Assembly: GCF_004310335.1 (NCBI RefSeq) | Contig: NZ_SIRS01000001.1 | Span: 62,001-126,000, forward strand | Source: Hyunsoonleella pacifica | Lineage (GTDB): Bacteria; Bacteroidota; Bacteroidia; Flavobacteriales; Flavobacteriaceae | Direction of reading: 5' to 3' | Length of the DNA stretch: 64,000 nucleotides | Shown: piece by piece, positions 34,392 to 44,165 of the stretch | Layout: each line of letters starts with the position of its first letter | Position numbering within the stretch: position 1 is the stretch's first letter | Notes under the pieces: model-generated | Databases searched by the model: none | The model's input: the letters and a program-made list of their open reading frames with translations, nothing else | What the model was told of the DNA's origin: nothing | Made by a program: the position numbers and the translations under genes

Positions 34392-36849
34392 TTTTATAAT
34401 ATGCTGTTATATAACTCTTGGGATTACAGCACAAAGTTTTGAAGCCAGAGTATTAGATAAAGATTCCAATAAACCTATTGAAGGTGTTCAAGTGTATACC
34501 AAATCAGGAAAATTTATTGGATTTACAGATACTAATGGAAATGTAGACTTATCAGAACTAGATGTTAACGTATCATATAACTTGATTTTCTTTGAGTACA
34601 ATTACAAAACTTATAAAATTGATGTTATTTTAAAAAATACAAACAGCATTATTGTTACAATGGAACCCCTAGGAGAGAAATTATCAGAAGTCGTTTTAAG
34701 TTATAAAAAGAAAGAAGCTTTTGGGTTAACAAAGTTAAAACCAGTTGAAGGTATTCATATTTATGCAGGTAAAAAATCTGAAGTTGTTTTGCTGGATCAA
34801 GAATTGGCAAATAAATCTACGAATAATGCACGTCAAATTTATGCTAAAGTTGCAGGCTTAAATATATATGATAGTAACGATGGCGGACTACAGCTAAATA
34901 TTGGCGGGAGAGGCTTAGACCCTAACAGAACAGCAAATTTTAATACACGCCAAAATGATTACGATATTAGTGCTGATGTATTGGGTTATCCAGAAAGTTA
35001 CTACACACCACCTACAGAAGCATTAGACCGCATTCAAATAATTCGAGGAGCAGCTTCATTACAGTACGGTACTCAGTTTGGAGGATTGGTAAATTTTAAA
35101 TTTAGAAATCCTAGCCTAAAACCAATAGAGTTTATTACGAGAAACACTTTAGCTTCTTTTGGGACTTATACAAATTTTACCTCTTTAAGTGGTACTAAAA
35201 ATAAGTTTAAGTATTCGGTATTTTACAATGGAAAAACAGGAGATGGTTTCAGACCTAATTCTAGCTTTGATTCCAATAATGCATACGGTTTTGTAGCATA
35301 TCAATTTAATGATAAAACAAGTATAAGTGCAGAGTACACTTATTTTCATTATTTGGCACAACAAGCAGGAGGTTTATCTGATGTTCAGTTTTTAGAAAAC
35401 CCCAAACAAAGCTACCGTACAAGAAACTGGTTTGAAGTGGATTGGAATTTATTCAATTTAAAACTAAATCATAAATTTTCTAATAACGTAAGTGGTATCT
35501 TAAGTGTTTTTGCATTAGATGCTTCCCGAAAAGCTATTGGTTTTAGAACAAATCCTTTAGATGAAAATGCTAATATTTTTGATGTAAATAGTGATGAAGT
35601 AGACGAATTAGGCAATTTTGATTTTGAGCGGGATCTCATAGTAGGAGATTTTAAGAATTTTGGTGCTGAAGCAAGAATAATTACAGAATATAATATTAAA
35701 GAACAACCTTCAGTTTTATTATTAGGCACCAAGTTTTATAAAGCAAATAACACATCAGAGCAAGGGCCAGGAAGCAAGGGAACAGATGCTGATTTTAGTT
35801 TTAGAACTGATGAATTTCCTAGATATCCAAATCAAAACCAATTTGAATACCCAAACTTAAACCTTGCATTTTTTGGAGAGAATATTTTTAATATAAATGA
35901 TAAATTCTCTATAACTCCTGGTTTTCGTTTTGAGTATATAAAAACAGAATCCCAAGGTGCTTTCTTAAGCATTCCGAATTTACAAGGTGGTAATCCTACA
36001 GTTACATTTATTCCAGATAATAATAATTTAGAACGTAATTTTTTATTATTGGGTGTTGGACTTAGCTATAAACCAAAACCTTATTTTGAATCTTATTTTA
36101 ATTTCTCACAAAATTACCGTTCGGTAACATTTTCAGATATTAGAACAGTAAATCCTTCTTTTGTAGTAGATCCAGAAATACAAGACGAGACAGGCTATAC
36201 AATAGATTTAGGTGTTAGAGGTACATTAAAGAAAATTATCTCTTATGACGTGAATGTATTTTCATTGTTATATGATAACAGAATAGGGCAGATATTTAGT
36301 TCAGAACCTCCATATAGGGCGCAATGGGTTAGAGGAAATGTTGGGAAAGCTACCATATTAGGATTGGAGTCATTAATTCAATGGAATTTAAAAGAAACAT
36401 TTTTTAAAGAAAGTGATAATTTAAAATTAGAGGTGTTTTCTAACCTATCATTGACCACATCAGAATATTCAAGCACTCAACAAGGTAGCTTAGATGGTAA
36501 TAAAATAGAATTTATTCCTGAGGTAAATTTTAGAACAGGAGTTTCATTTGGTTGCAAAGATTTTATAGCATCTTTACAATACTCTTATTTGTCAGAGCAG
36601 TTTACAGATGCGACTAACTCACCCTACAATCCTAACAATGATGACACGGTAGATGGAGCTATACCAGCTTATAACATAATGGACTTATCTACATCATATA
36701 CCTTTTCTAAAAATTTTAGACTAGAAGTTGGAATTAATAACCTTTTGGATAATAATTATTTTACAAGAAGAGCTACAGGGTATCCAGGACCAGGAATTAT
36801 TCCATCTGCACCAAGAAACTGGTACACAACATTGCAAATAAAGCTTTAA
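34372..36849 (+). CDS. TonB-dependent receptor of the iron locus (FecA-like)
   Basis: About 825 residues from MKLKVYSFII; this start overlaps the HTTM gene by 20 bp, and the next ATG upstream adds 11 unlikely residues. A signal peptide is followed by a carboxypeptidase-regulatory-like domain (about 20-105). The plug domain comes next (about 125-245, with RIQIIRGAASLQYGTQFGG), then a 22-strand barrel ending in an aromatic strand (NWYTTLQIKL). It probably imports ferric siderophore or ferric citrate. Confidence 0.91.
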   Translation: MKLKVYSFIICCYITLGITAQSFEARVLDKDSNKPIEGVQVYTKSGKFIGFTDTNGNVDLSELDVNVSYNLIFFEYNYKTYKIDVILKNTNSIIVTMEPLGEKLSEVVLSYKKKEAFGLTKLKPVEGIHIYAGKKSEVVLLDQELANKSTNNARQIYAKVAGLNIYDSNDGGLQLNIGGRGLDPNRTANFNTRQNDYDISADVLGYPESYYTPPTEALDRIQIIRGAASLQYGTQFGGLVNFKFRNPSLKPIEFITRNTLASFGTYTNFTSLSGTKNKFKYSVFYNGKTGDGFRPNSSFDSNNAYGFVAYQFNDKTSISAEYTYFHYLAQQAGGLSDVQFLENPKQSYRTRNWFEVDWNLFNLKLNHKFSNNVSGILSVFALDASRKAIGFRTNPLDENANIFDVNSDEVDELGNFDFERDLIVGDFKNFGAEARIITEYNIKEQPSVLLLGTKFYKANNTSEQGPGSKGTDADFSFRTDEFPRYPNQNQFEYPNLNLAFFGENIFNINDKFSITPGFRFEYIKTESQGAFLSIPNLQGGNPTVTFIPDNNNLERNFLLLGVGLSYKPKPYFESYFNFSQNYRSVTFSDIRTVNPSFVVDPEIQDETGYTIDLGVRGTLKKIISYDVNVFSLLYDNRIGQIFSSEPPYRAQWVRGNVGKATILGLESLIQWNLKETFFKESDNLKLEVFSNLSLTTSEYSSTQQGSLDGNKIEFIPEVNFRTGVSFGCKDFIASLQYSYLSEQFTDATNSPYNPNNDDTVDGAIPAYNIMDLSTSYTFSKNFRLEVGINNLLDNNYFTRRATGYPGPGIIPSAPRNWYTTLQIKL

Positions 36850-36890
36850 TTTGTAAATATAAATTTAACGTTTTGTTCCTTTATTTTGTG

Positions 36891-36898
36891 TATATTTG
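36891..36898 (+). promoter_or_regulatory. -7 element for guaB
   Basis: TATATTTG lies 27 bp before the ATG at 36925, and within a longer upstream reading frame. It therefore decides the guaB start. Confidence 0.7.
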
Positions 36899-36924
36899 CA
36901 CGCAATTATAATCGTAATTGCATC

Positions 36925-38397
36925 ATGATAGCACATCAAAATAAGATTCTTGGAGAAGGTTTAACCTACGACGATGTCCTTCTAGTTCCAGCTTTTTCAG
37001 AAGTTTTACCCCGCGAAGTAAATATCCAAACAAAGTTTACACGTAACATAACAATTAACGTTCCTGTAGTTTCTGCTGCTATGGATACAGTTACCGAGAG
37101 TAAGATGGCCATAGCTATGGCTCAAGAAGGCGGTATTGGTGTACTACATAAAAATATGACTATAGAACAGCAGGCTCAAAAAGTAAGACGTGTAAAGCGT
37201 GCAGAAAGCGGTATGATTATAGATCCTGTTACGCTGTCTATGGATGCTAAGGTTAAGGATGCAAAACGTGCTATGGCAGAGCATAGTATAGGAGGTATTC
37301 CTATTGTTGATGAAGATGGTACGCTAAAAGGTATAGTAACAAACCGAGATTTACGTTTTGAGCACGAAAAGAAAAAACCAATTTCTGCGGTAATGACCAG
37401 TGAAAAATTGGTTACGGCACCAGTAGGTACCTCATTAAAAGATGCAGAAATAATTCTACAGGAACATAAAATTGAAAAGTTATTAATTGTTGACGATAAC
37501 TATAAATTGTCTGGATTAATTACATTTAGAGACATCACAAAGCTAAGTCAAAAACCAAACGCCAATAAAGATAAATATGGACGTTTGCGTGTTGCTGCTG
37601 CTATAGGAGTTACGGGAGATGCGGTTGATAGAGCAGAGGCTTTGGTAAATGCAGGTGTTGATGCAGTGGTTATTGATACGGCACATGGGCATACCAAAGG
37701 TGTGGTAAGTGTTTTAAAAGAGGTGAAATCTAAGTTCCCTAAGTTAGACGTAATAGTAGGAAATATAGCTACTGGAGCTGCAGCAAAGTATTTAGTAGAA
37801 GCAGGAGCAGATGCCGTAAAAGTAGGTATTGGTCCAGGTTCTATTTGTACCACACGAGTTGTTGCAGGTGTTGGATTTCCTCAATTCTCAGCGGTTTTAG
37901 AAGTAGCTGCCGCTATTAAAGGTTCAGGAGTGCCAGTAATTGCAGATGGAGGTATTCGTTATACAGGAGATATTCCAAAAGCTATTGCAGCAGGGGCAGA
38001 TACAGTAATGTTAGGGTCACTTTTAGCAGGAACTAAAGAATCGCCAGGAGAAACAATTATCTACGAAGGAAGAAAATTTAAGTCTTACAGAGGTATGGGC
38101 TCTGTAGAGGCCATGAAAAAAGGTAGTAAAGACCGTTATTTCCAAGATGTGGAAGATGATATTAAAAAATTAGTACCAGAAGGTATTGTAGGACGTGTAC
38201 CTTACAAAGGTGAATTGTTTGAGAGCATCCATCAATTTATTGGTGGATTAAGAGCTGGTATGGGATATTGTGGAGCAAAAGACATTGCCGCACTTCAAGA
38301 TAATGGTCAATTTGTAAAAATTACGGCTAGCGGTATTAACGAGAGTCATCCACATGATGTAACCATTACTAAAGAATCTCCAAATTACTCTAGATAA
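36925..38397 (+). CDS. guaB: Inosine-5'-monophosphate dehydrogenase
   Basis: 490 residues from MIAHQNKI. Converts IMP to XMP in guanine nucleotide synthesis. The (beta/alpha)8 barrel is interrupted by two CBS domains (about 95-210). Visible motifs: [26 protein letters not shown], the catalytic-cysteine loop [18 protein letters not shown], and [11 protein letters not shown] near the flap. Own promoter and terminator. Confidence 0.97.
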   Translation: MIAHQNKILGEGLTYDDVLLVPAFSEVLPREVNIQTKFTRNITINVPVVSAAMDTVTESKMAIAMAQEGGIGVLHKNMTIEQQAQKVRRVKRAESGMIIDPVTLSMDAKVKDAKRAMAEHSIGGIPIVDEDGTLKGIVTNRDLRFEHEKKKPISAVMTSEKLVTAPVGTSLKDAEIILQEHKIEKLLIVDDNYKLSGLITFRDITKLSQKPNANKDKYGRLRVAAAIGVTGDAVDRAEALVNAGVDAVVIDTAHGHTKGVVSVLKEVKSKFPKLDVIVGNIATGAAAKYLVEAGADAVKVGIGPGSICTTRVVAGVGFPQFSAVLEVAAAIKGSGVPVIADGGIRYTGDIPKAIAAGADTVMLGSLLAGTKESPGETIIYEGRKFKSYRGMGSVEAMKKGSKDRYFQDVEDDIKKLVPEGIVGRVPYKGELFESIHQFIGGLRAGMGYCGAKDIAALQDNGQFVKITASGINESHPHDVTITKESPNYSR

Positions 38398-38420
38398 AAT
38401 TTCTCGTTTTTTGAATTTGA

Positions 38421-38455
38421 AAATGTGTATCCTTTTTTAAAGCGTACACATTTTT
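38421..38455 (+). terminator. guaB terminator
   Basis: AAATGTGTA and TACACATTTTT pair across a T-rich loop and end in a T tract, 24 bp after guaB. Confidence 0.7.
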
Positions 38456-38635
38456 GAGTTTAAGAAGCTTTGATTACTTCAATTTAATTACTATTTAACA
38501 GAAGTTTTTAAAAATTACGCTAAAAATCTTTGTTAAAACTTTTAAAAGGTGTTAGGGTTTAACTACTAATACTTTATAACTTCGCTCAAAATTATCACAA
38601 CGCTCTTACAGAGTTACTATAGTTTATTTTCTAAA

Positions 38636-41002
38636 ATGTGCTTGAAACAGTTATTTTATACAATTTTCATGTGTTGCTTCGGAAGCCTTATCTCTGCACA
38701 AAGTATTGAAATTCGAGGTAAAGTTATTGAAGAAACTACTAAGCAACCACTCCCTTATGCTACTGTAGCTATACTTGATGAGGTAACAAATGAAACAATA
38801 ACAGGAGTAATAACCAAAGAAGATGGTACATTTAAAATAGAAACAAACTCAAAGCAATTTTATATACAAATAAGTTTTATAGGTTTTGTTTCAAAAACGA
38901 TAACTGAGTTTGATAAAACAAAGCGAAAAATCAATTTAGAGATTATTACACTAAAAGAAGATACCGAACAGTTAGCAGAAGTGTTGGTTGAAGCTGAGGT
39001 GTCTTCCTCACAATTTAAACTAGATAAGCGCGTATTTAATATTGGAAAAGATTTAAGTAGTACTGGTGCAAGTGCATTAGAAGTTTTAAATAATGTGCCA
39101 TCTGTAAATGTTGATATTGAAGGTGTTATAAGTTTACGGGGAAGCTCTGGAGTACAGGTTTTAATTAATGGAAAACCTTCAATATTAACCGATGATGGAG
39201 GTGCTTTAGGAAGTATTACCGCAGATATGATTGATAGAATAGAGGTAATCACAAACCCTTCAGCCAAATATGATGCAGAAGGCACATCAGGTATCATTAA
39301 CATCGTCATCAAAAAAGATGAACGAAAAGGTATAAATGGTGCGTTTAGTGTTAATGCAGGTATACCTGATAATAATAGTTTTGGATTGAGTTTAAATAAA
39401 CGTTCAGAAAAATTTAATTTGTTTACACAGGTTGGATTAGGAAGAAGAGTTTATCCTCGGGATTCTGAAAATATTAATGAAAATTTAGAAAGTGGTATTT
39501 CAATTTTAAGTGAAGGTAAAGATTCCAGAGTCGAAAAATTCTACAATATTACTTTAGGAACAGATTATTATATCAATCCCAATAGTGTCATTACACTGTC
39601 AGGAAATTTTGCTTATGAAATAGAAGACCAACCATCAGATCTTAATTTTAAGGCACTAGATGGGAATGATAATTTAACTTCTGAATGGAATCGTACTGAA
39701 ACTACAGAAGCAACAAATCCTAAATGGCAATATGAATTAGTGTACAAGCGAGATTTTGAAGATCATGAAGATCATGATTTACTACTAAGTGCTACAGGGA
39801 ATTCTTTTGCAAAGGATTTAACTTCATTATTTCAAGATACTACTATTTCGGGAACAGATAGAGACAATACACAAAATACAAGAACGGATTACTCTGATAA
39901 TACCTATATATTTAAACTAGATTATACTAAGCCATTTTCTGAGGTCTGGACTATGGAAACTGGTGCTCAATATGTAATCAATGATATTGGTAATGATTTT
40001 GAAGTTCAAAATTTAGTTAACGGCGAATTTCAAACAGATTTGGGTTTTACTAATAATTTTGAGTTCGATCAAAAAGTTTTAGGGGCTTATGTTATTGGAG
40101 GATACGAATACGAAGCTTGGGGTATAAAAGCAGGATTACGTTTAGAACAAACCGATTTAACTACACTTCTTGTAAATACAAATGAGAGCAATAATCAAAA
40201 TTACACCAATTTATTTCCAAGCATTCATACATCATATAAGATATCAGATCTAGTATCATTACAAGCAGGGTATTCAGCGAGAATAAATAGACCAGGCATG
40301 TGGGAGTTAAATCCTTTTTTTAATATTCGTAATAATTTTACGATCCGTCAAGGCAATCCAGCACTTATGCCAGAGTTTACAGATTCCTATGAGCTAACCA
40401 GTATTATAGATATTGGCAAAACATCTTTAAATTTAGGAGTGTTTCATCGCTACACAACTGATGTAATAGAGCGAATTTCTGTATTTGAGAATAATGTTAA
40501 TACGCGTATGCCAGAGAATGTAGGTACAAATAGTACCCTTGGTATTGAGTTTAATACAAAGTATAGCCCTATTAAGTGGATAACCTTTAATGTTGATTTT
40601 AATTACAATCAATTCAACAGAAAAGGAACTTTTGAATCTACTGTTTTTGATTTTAATGGAGACCAATGGGGGGCTAAACTTATGGCAAAGTTTAAGTTAC
40701 CAGCTAAAATTGATCTAGAAGCTGTAGGGAACCATATATCAAAAGTAAAAACTGTACAAGGTGTAAGAAGTGCAAATACATTTTTAGATATTGGTATGCG
40801 TAAAAAAATATTAAAAGATAAAGGCGTTATCAATTTGAGTATACGTGATGTATTTAAATCTCGATTTTTTGAAAACTTTATAACGCAGGATAATTCAAAT
40901 GCCTACAATTGGAGCAGGCGTGGAAGATTTATAGCTATTGGCTTCAGTTACGGATTTGGTAAAGGAGAAGCTATGGAATATTCAGGAGGGAAGAGGCGTT
41001 AA
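38636..41002 (+). CDS. TonB-dependent outer-membrane beta-barrel receptor
   Basis: 788 residues: signal peptide, a carboxypeptidase-regulatory-like domain (about 25-105), a plug region (about 130-235, with GVQVLINGKPS and NPSAKYDAEGTSGIINIVIKKD) and a barrel of the PF14905-like type (about 240-780). NRPGMWELNPFFN and LRLEQTDL are typical. The C-terminus is polar and basic (GEAMEYSGGKRR), not the aromatic end of FecA-type receptors. Substrate unknown. It stands alone, downstream of guaB. Confidence 0.9.
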   Translation: MCLKQLFYTIFMCCFGSLISAQSIEIRGKVIEETTKQPLPYATVAILDEVTNETITGVITKEDGTFKIETNSKQFYIQISFIGFVSKTITEFDKTKRKINLEIITLKEDTEQLAEVLVEAEVSSSQFKLDKRVFNIGKDLSSTGASALEVLNNVPSVNVDIEGVISLRGSSGVQVLINGKPSILTDDGGALGSITADMIDRIEVITNPSAKYDAEGTSGIINIVIKKDERKGINGAFSVNAGIPDNNSFGLSLNKRSEKFNLFTQVGLGRRVYPRDSENINENLESGISILSEGKDSRVEKFYNITLGTDYYINPNSVITLSGNFAYEIEDQPSDLNFKALDGNDNLTSEWNRTETTEATNPKWQYELVYKRDFEDHEDHDLLLSATGNSFAKDLTSLFQDTTISGTDRDNTQNTRTDYSDNTYIFKLDYTKPFSEVWTMETGAQYVINDIGNDFEVQNLVNGEFQTDLGFTNNFEFDQKVLGAYVIGGYEYEAWGIKAGLRLEQTDLTTLLVNTNESNNQNYTNLFPSIHTSYKISDLVSLQAGYSARINRPGMWELNPFFNIRNNFTIRQGNPALMPEFTDSYELTSIIDIGKTSLNLGVFHRYTTDVIERISVFENNVNTRMPENVGTNSTLGIEFNTKYSPIKWITFNVDFNYNQFNRKGTFESTVFDFNGDQWGAKLMAKFKLPAKIDLEAVGNHISKVKTVQGVRSANTFLDIGMRKKILKDKGVINLSIRDVFKSRFFENFITQDNSNAYNWSRRGRFIAIGFSYGFGKGEAMEYSGGKRR

Positions 41003-41005
41003 ATT

Positions 41006-41500
41006 TTAGTCTTTAGTAAAAACAATAGAGTCTTTTACTTTAAGCCCCCATTCATCTACTAAACCAGCATTAATTTCAAGGACATATTTTGCAGGAGCTT
41101 CTGAGGGTAGTGACGATTCATCAAAAGGTTTAGCATTTTTTTGAAAACTTATAATTGCTTTATTGGCGTTGATATATATGATATCTAAAGGAATTCTGGT
41201 ATTTTTCATATAGAAGAAACGTTCACGTTCATCTTTAAAAACAAATAGCATAGCTTGTGTGTTTTTCATGCTATTGCGGTACATTAAGCCAGTTTGAATG
41301 TCAAAGTCAGTATCAGCAATTTCAATATCTAATTCTACTTTGAGCGAATCATTTTCAGTATTAAAAATTGAAAGATTCCCCTCTTTCGAGAATATTACTT
41401 CTGTTTGTTTTACCTGTTGTTTTTCTTCTTTACATGCCGATAGTACTACCAAGTTAAATGATATAAGAAGTAAAAAAGATAAACTCGTAAAACGTGTCAT
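41006..41500 (-). CDS. DUF192-family lipoprotein
   Basis: About 164 residues from MTRFTSLSF, with a lipobox (LSAC). The longer upstream frame lies inside lgt and is rejected. The DUF192 domain (about 55-160) has LMYRNSMKNTQAMLFVF and FYMKNTRIPLDIIYIN. Its function is not established. It starts 2 bp after the lgt stop, an apt pairing because Lgt modifies lipoproteins like this one. Confidence 0.88.
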   Translation of the reverse strand: MTRFTSLSFLLLISFNLVVLSACKEEKQQVKQTEVIFSKEGNLSIFNTENDSLKVELDIEIADTDFDIQTGLMYRNSMKNTQAMLFVFKDERERFFYMKNTRIPLDIIYINANKAIISFQKNAKPFDESSLPSEAPAKYVLEINAGLVDEWGLKVKDSIVFTKD

Positions 41501-41502
41501 AC

Positions 41503-42423
41503 CTATGTAGCAGATGTTTTTGGCTTGTAGCCAAACATAAGGTAAAGCCCAATTAGTATAAATGGAATACTTAACCATTGTCCTGTATTTAATGCCCAAG
41601 TGGCTCTTTCATCAACTTGAGCTTCTTTTACAAATTCAATGAAGAATCTAACTGTCCAAAGTAAAACTAGAAATAAACCAAGCAGAAATCCACTTTGCTC
41701 ACGTTTTAAAGTTTTAGAATAGAAATACCATAAAATTAGAAATACAAAAACGTAACAAAAGGATTCATACAATTGTGCAGGGTGCCTGTAAGGAACGGCT
41801 TCTAACAATTCAGGGTTATTAGCTACGGCATTATATGCGTCTTGCACATCTCTAATTTTTGTAATGCTTTGTACTTCATATTTATTATAATACTCTTGAA
41901 TAAATCTAACACCAAGAGGGAAATCTCCAGAGGCTTTTCCAATAATTTCAGAATTAATAAAGTTACCAATTCTAACAAAAACTGCACCAGAAGCAACAGG
42001 TATTACCAAACGGTCTAAAATCCATAATAAGGATTTATAAGTGTATTTTCTTCTGTAAAGGTACATTCCTATAATGATACCTATAGTGGCACCGTGGCTA
42101 GCTAACCCTTGAAAGCCTGTAAACTCAAAACCACCTTTAAATTTAAAAGGTAGAAAAATACTAAAGAAATCTTGACTTATAAGTTCAGATTGGTAAAACA
42201 AAACATGCCCTAAACGTGCTCCTAGCATAGTAGATAATACTACATAGATAAACATAGGGTCGAGATACTCTAATTTTACTTTTTCTTTGGTGTAGATACG
42301 TTTCATAATGTACAACCCCAAAAGAAAGGCTACAATCCACATAAGACTGTAAAAGTGTAGCTTGAAATTGCCAATAATATCTATCCCGGTTACAGGGTTC
42401 CAATCAAATTTTAATGCGTGCAT
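41503..42423 (-). CDS. lgt: Prolipoprotein diacylglyceryl transferase
   Basis: 306 residues, polytopic inner-membrane enzyme that adds diacylglycerol to the lipobox cysteine of prolipoproteins. Signature region with LASHGATIGIIIGMYLY (about 108-124), VFVRIGNFINSEIIG (about 150-164) and HPAQLYESFCYV (about 213-224) containing key His and Arg residues. First gene of the lgt-DUF192 pair. Confidence 0.95.
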   Translation of the reverse strand: MHALKFDWNPVTGIDIIGNFKLHFYSLMWIVAFLLGLYIMKRIYTKEKVKLEYLDPMFIYVVLSTMLGARLGHVLFYQSELISQDFFSIFLPFKFKGGFEFTGFQGLASHGATIGIIIGMYLYRRKYTYKSLLWILDRLVIPVASGAVFVRIGNFINSEIIGKASGDFPLGVRFIQEYYNKYEVQSITKIRDVQDAYNAVANNPELLEAVPYRHPAQLYESFCYVFVFLILWYFYSKTLKREQSGFLLGLFLVLLWTVRFFIEFVKEAQVDERATWALNTGQWLSIPFILIGLYLMFGYKPKTSAT

Positions 42424-42487
42424 GAAAATTGTTTTACTGCGTAAATATAAAGGTTTAACAACACTTATCTGTTAAAATTTTGTTTAG

Positions 42488-43615
42488 CTATTTGGCTAAA
42501 CTTAAAATTTCAACTTCAAAAATAAGGTTAGTTTTTGGTGGAATTCCTCTAATACCTGCTTCTCCGTATGCTAAATGGTAAGGTATAAATAAAGTAGCTT
42601 TATCTCCAACATTAAGTTGTTGTAATCCTTCTTTAAATCCGGCAATCATTGGTGCATCAGGACTTAAATCGGCAGTGATAGGAATGTACCTATTTGCAGC
42701 TTTTTTCCTCTCATTAACTGCTTCTAACGTTTCAGCTAGATTTAAATTACTAGTATCAAGTAAAGTACCATCTTCAAAAAATAAAGCGTAGTGTGTTTTT
42801 GCTTTGGAAAATACTTTTAAAGGTGCTCCATTACCTTTTTCTGAAATAAAATATTTTAAGCCAGATTCTAAAGTTACAGCGTCCTGTTTTTGCTTAGTAT
42901 GCTTTTCAACAGTTTCTTTTAAAATTTTTTCTCTTCGAGCTTTTTGAGCTTTTTCTTTTTTTTCTCTCTCTATAAAATGATTTTTAAATACTTCTGGAGC
43001 ATCAAATTGTTTGGCTTCTTTTCCTTTTCTAATAATATTTAGTTGGTTAATAACAACGCTATCTAATGGTTTGTCTCTATTGTCAGTTTTAACATTAGAG
43101 ATAGAATCCTGTACATCCAACCCTATAACTAATTCGCCAAACACACTATATCGGTTATCCAAATCTGGTCTGGGGACTTCGGTAATATAAAATTGACTTC
43201 CATTTGTATTTGCGCCCGCATTAGCCATGGCTAATACGCCTGGTTTATCATGTTTTAAATCAGGATGAATTTCATCCATAAAACGATATCCAGGGTTTCC
43301 TAAGCCAGTACCTAAAGGATCTCCACCTTGAATCATAAATTTATCCATAACTCTATGGAAAATAAGGCCATCATAAAACTTCTTTCCTTTGAGTGAATCT
43401 GTGACTAAAGTATTAGTACCATCAGTTAGAGAAATAAAATTAGCTGAAGTAATAGGAGCCTTCTTATAGTGTAACTTGGCAATCATCTTACCTTTTGTAG
43501 TATTAATTTCTGCATAAATACCATCTTCTAACTCTGGATATTGAGATTTACAACCAGATACACCCAGAATGAAAACAACTGCAAATAAAATGCAGGCAGT
43601 GTTTTGTTTAAACAT
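42488..43615 (-). CDS. Cyclophilin-FKBP fusion lipoprotein, PPIase
   Basis: 375 residues with a lipobox (GVSGC). A cyclophilin domain (about 30-195, FHRVMDKFMIQGGDP and GSQFYI) is followed by a charged helix (about 205-245) and an FKBP domain (about 245-373, ending EVEILSLAK). The FKBP aspartate and tyrosine positions are only partly kept (HYALFFEDGTLLDTS). It is the exported counterpart of the gene at 15553. It starts 1 bp after the gldI stop, so is co-transcribed. Confidence 0.9.
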   Translation of the reverse strand: MFKQNTACILFAVVFILGVSGCKSQYPELEDGIYAEINTTKGKMIAKLHYKKAPITSANFISLTDGTNTLVTDSLKGKKFYDGLIFHRVMDKFMIQGGDPLGTGLGNPGYRFMDEIHPDLKHDKPGVLAMANAGANTNGSQFYITEVPRPDLDNRYSVFGELVIGLDVQDSISNVKTDNRDKPLDSVVINQLNIIRKGKEAKQFDAPEVFKNHFIEREKKEKAQKARREKILKETVEKHTKQKQDAVTLESGLKYFISEKGNGAPLKVFSKAKTHYALFFEDGTLLDTSNLNLAETLEAVNERKKAANRYIPITADLSPDAPMIAGFKEGLQQLNVGDKATLFIPYHLAYGEAGIRGIPPKTNLIFEVEILSLAK

Positions 43616-43616
43616 G

Positions 43617-44165
43617 TTAGTTATTTTGTTTTTGAGTAATAGAATTTAGGGTAACTTTGGCAATTAAAGGGATGTTGGTGCCAATTTTATTCTCATCGCC
43701 GTAATATCCATAAGCTTTTTGTGATGGGAAAAGGAACGTAACTGTTTCTCCCGGCTTCATTAATTTTAAACCTTCACGAAGTCCAGTAAACAGTTCTTGT
43801 TTATCCATGGTATAATTAAGATTTTTAAAATAATCTGCTGGATAAATCAAGTCGCCATTTAAGTTTTTAAGATGATAAGAGTAGTTTACAACATCCCCGA
43901 AACCAGGGGTTAATGCTGTTTCTTCATCTGTTTTTATATTGTAGTAATACCAAAATCCATTTTCTGAAGCAATGTACTCATTAGTATCATTAGCCGACAT
44001 TATGTCTTGAATTAAAGCTTGTTCTTTAGCATTAAGCTTTTTATTTCTTTCAACGGACTCGTCGATAAAAGAACCAGATTTTACCGAAATGGGTTTACGA
44101 GCCTCAGGAGTTTTACAACTAAAGCTAATAAGACAGATTAGTATTAATGTGACGAATTTATTCAT
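43617..44165 (-). CDS. gldI: Gliding-motility FKBP-type lipoprotein GldI
   Basis: 182 residues with a lipobox (SFSC). The FKBP-like domain (about 85-175) has FGDVVNYSYHLKNLNG and TFLFPSQKAYGYYGD. Sequence and context match GldI, a PPIase needed for gliding in Flavobacterium johnsoniae. The 8-bp overlap with the DHH gene indicates co-translation. Some flavobacteria that do not glide also retain it, so motility cannot be inferred from this gene alone. Confidence 0.85.
   Translation of the reverse strand: MNKFVTLILICLISFSCKTPEARKPISVKSGSFIDESVERNKKLNAKEQALIQDIMSANDTNEYIASENGFWYYYNIKTDEETALTPGFGDVVNYSYHLKNLNGDLIYPADYFKNLNYTMDKQELFTGLREGLKLMKPGETVTFLFPSQKAYGYYGDENKIGTNIPLIAKVTLNSITQKQNN

Noticed and set aside
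36886-36924. Longer guaB start (13 extra residues)
   Set aside because: The -7 element TATATTTG at 36891-36898 lies inside it, so these codons are not transcribed.
41501-41599. Longer DUF192 start inside lgt
   Set aside because: It adds 33 residues before a good lipoprotein signal peptide.
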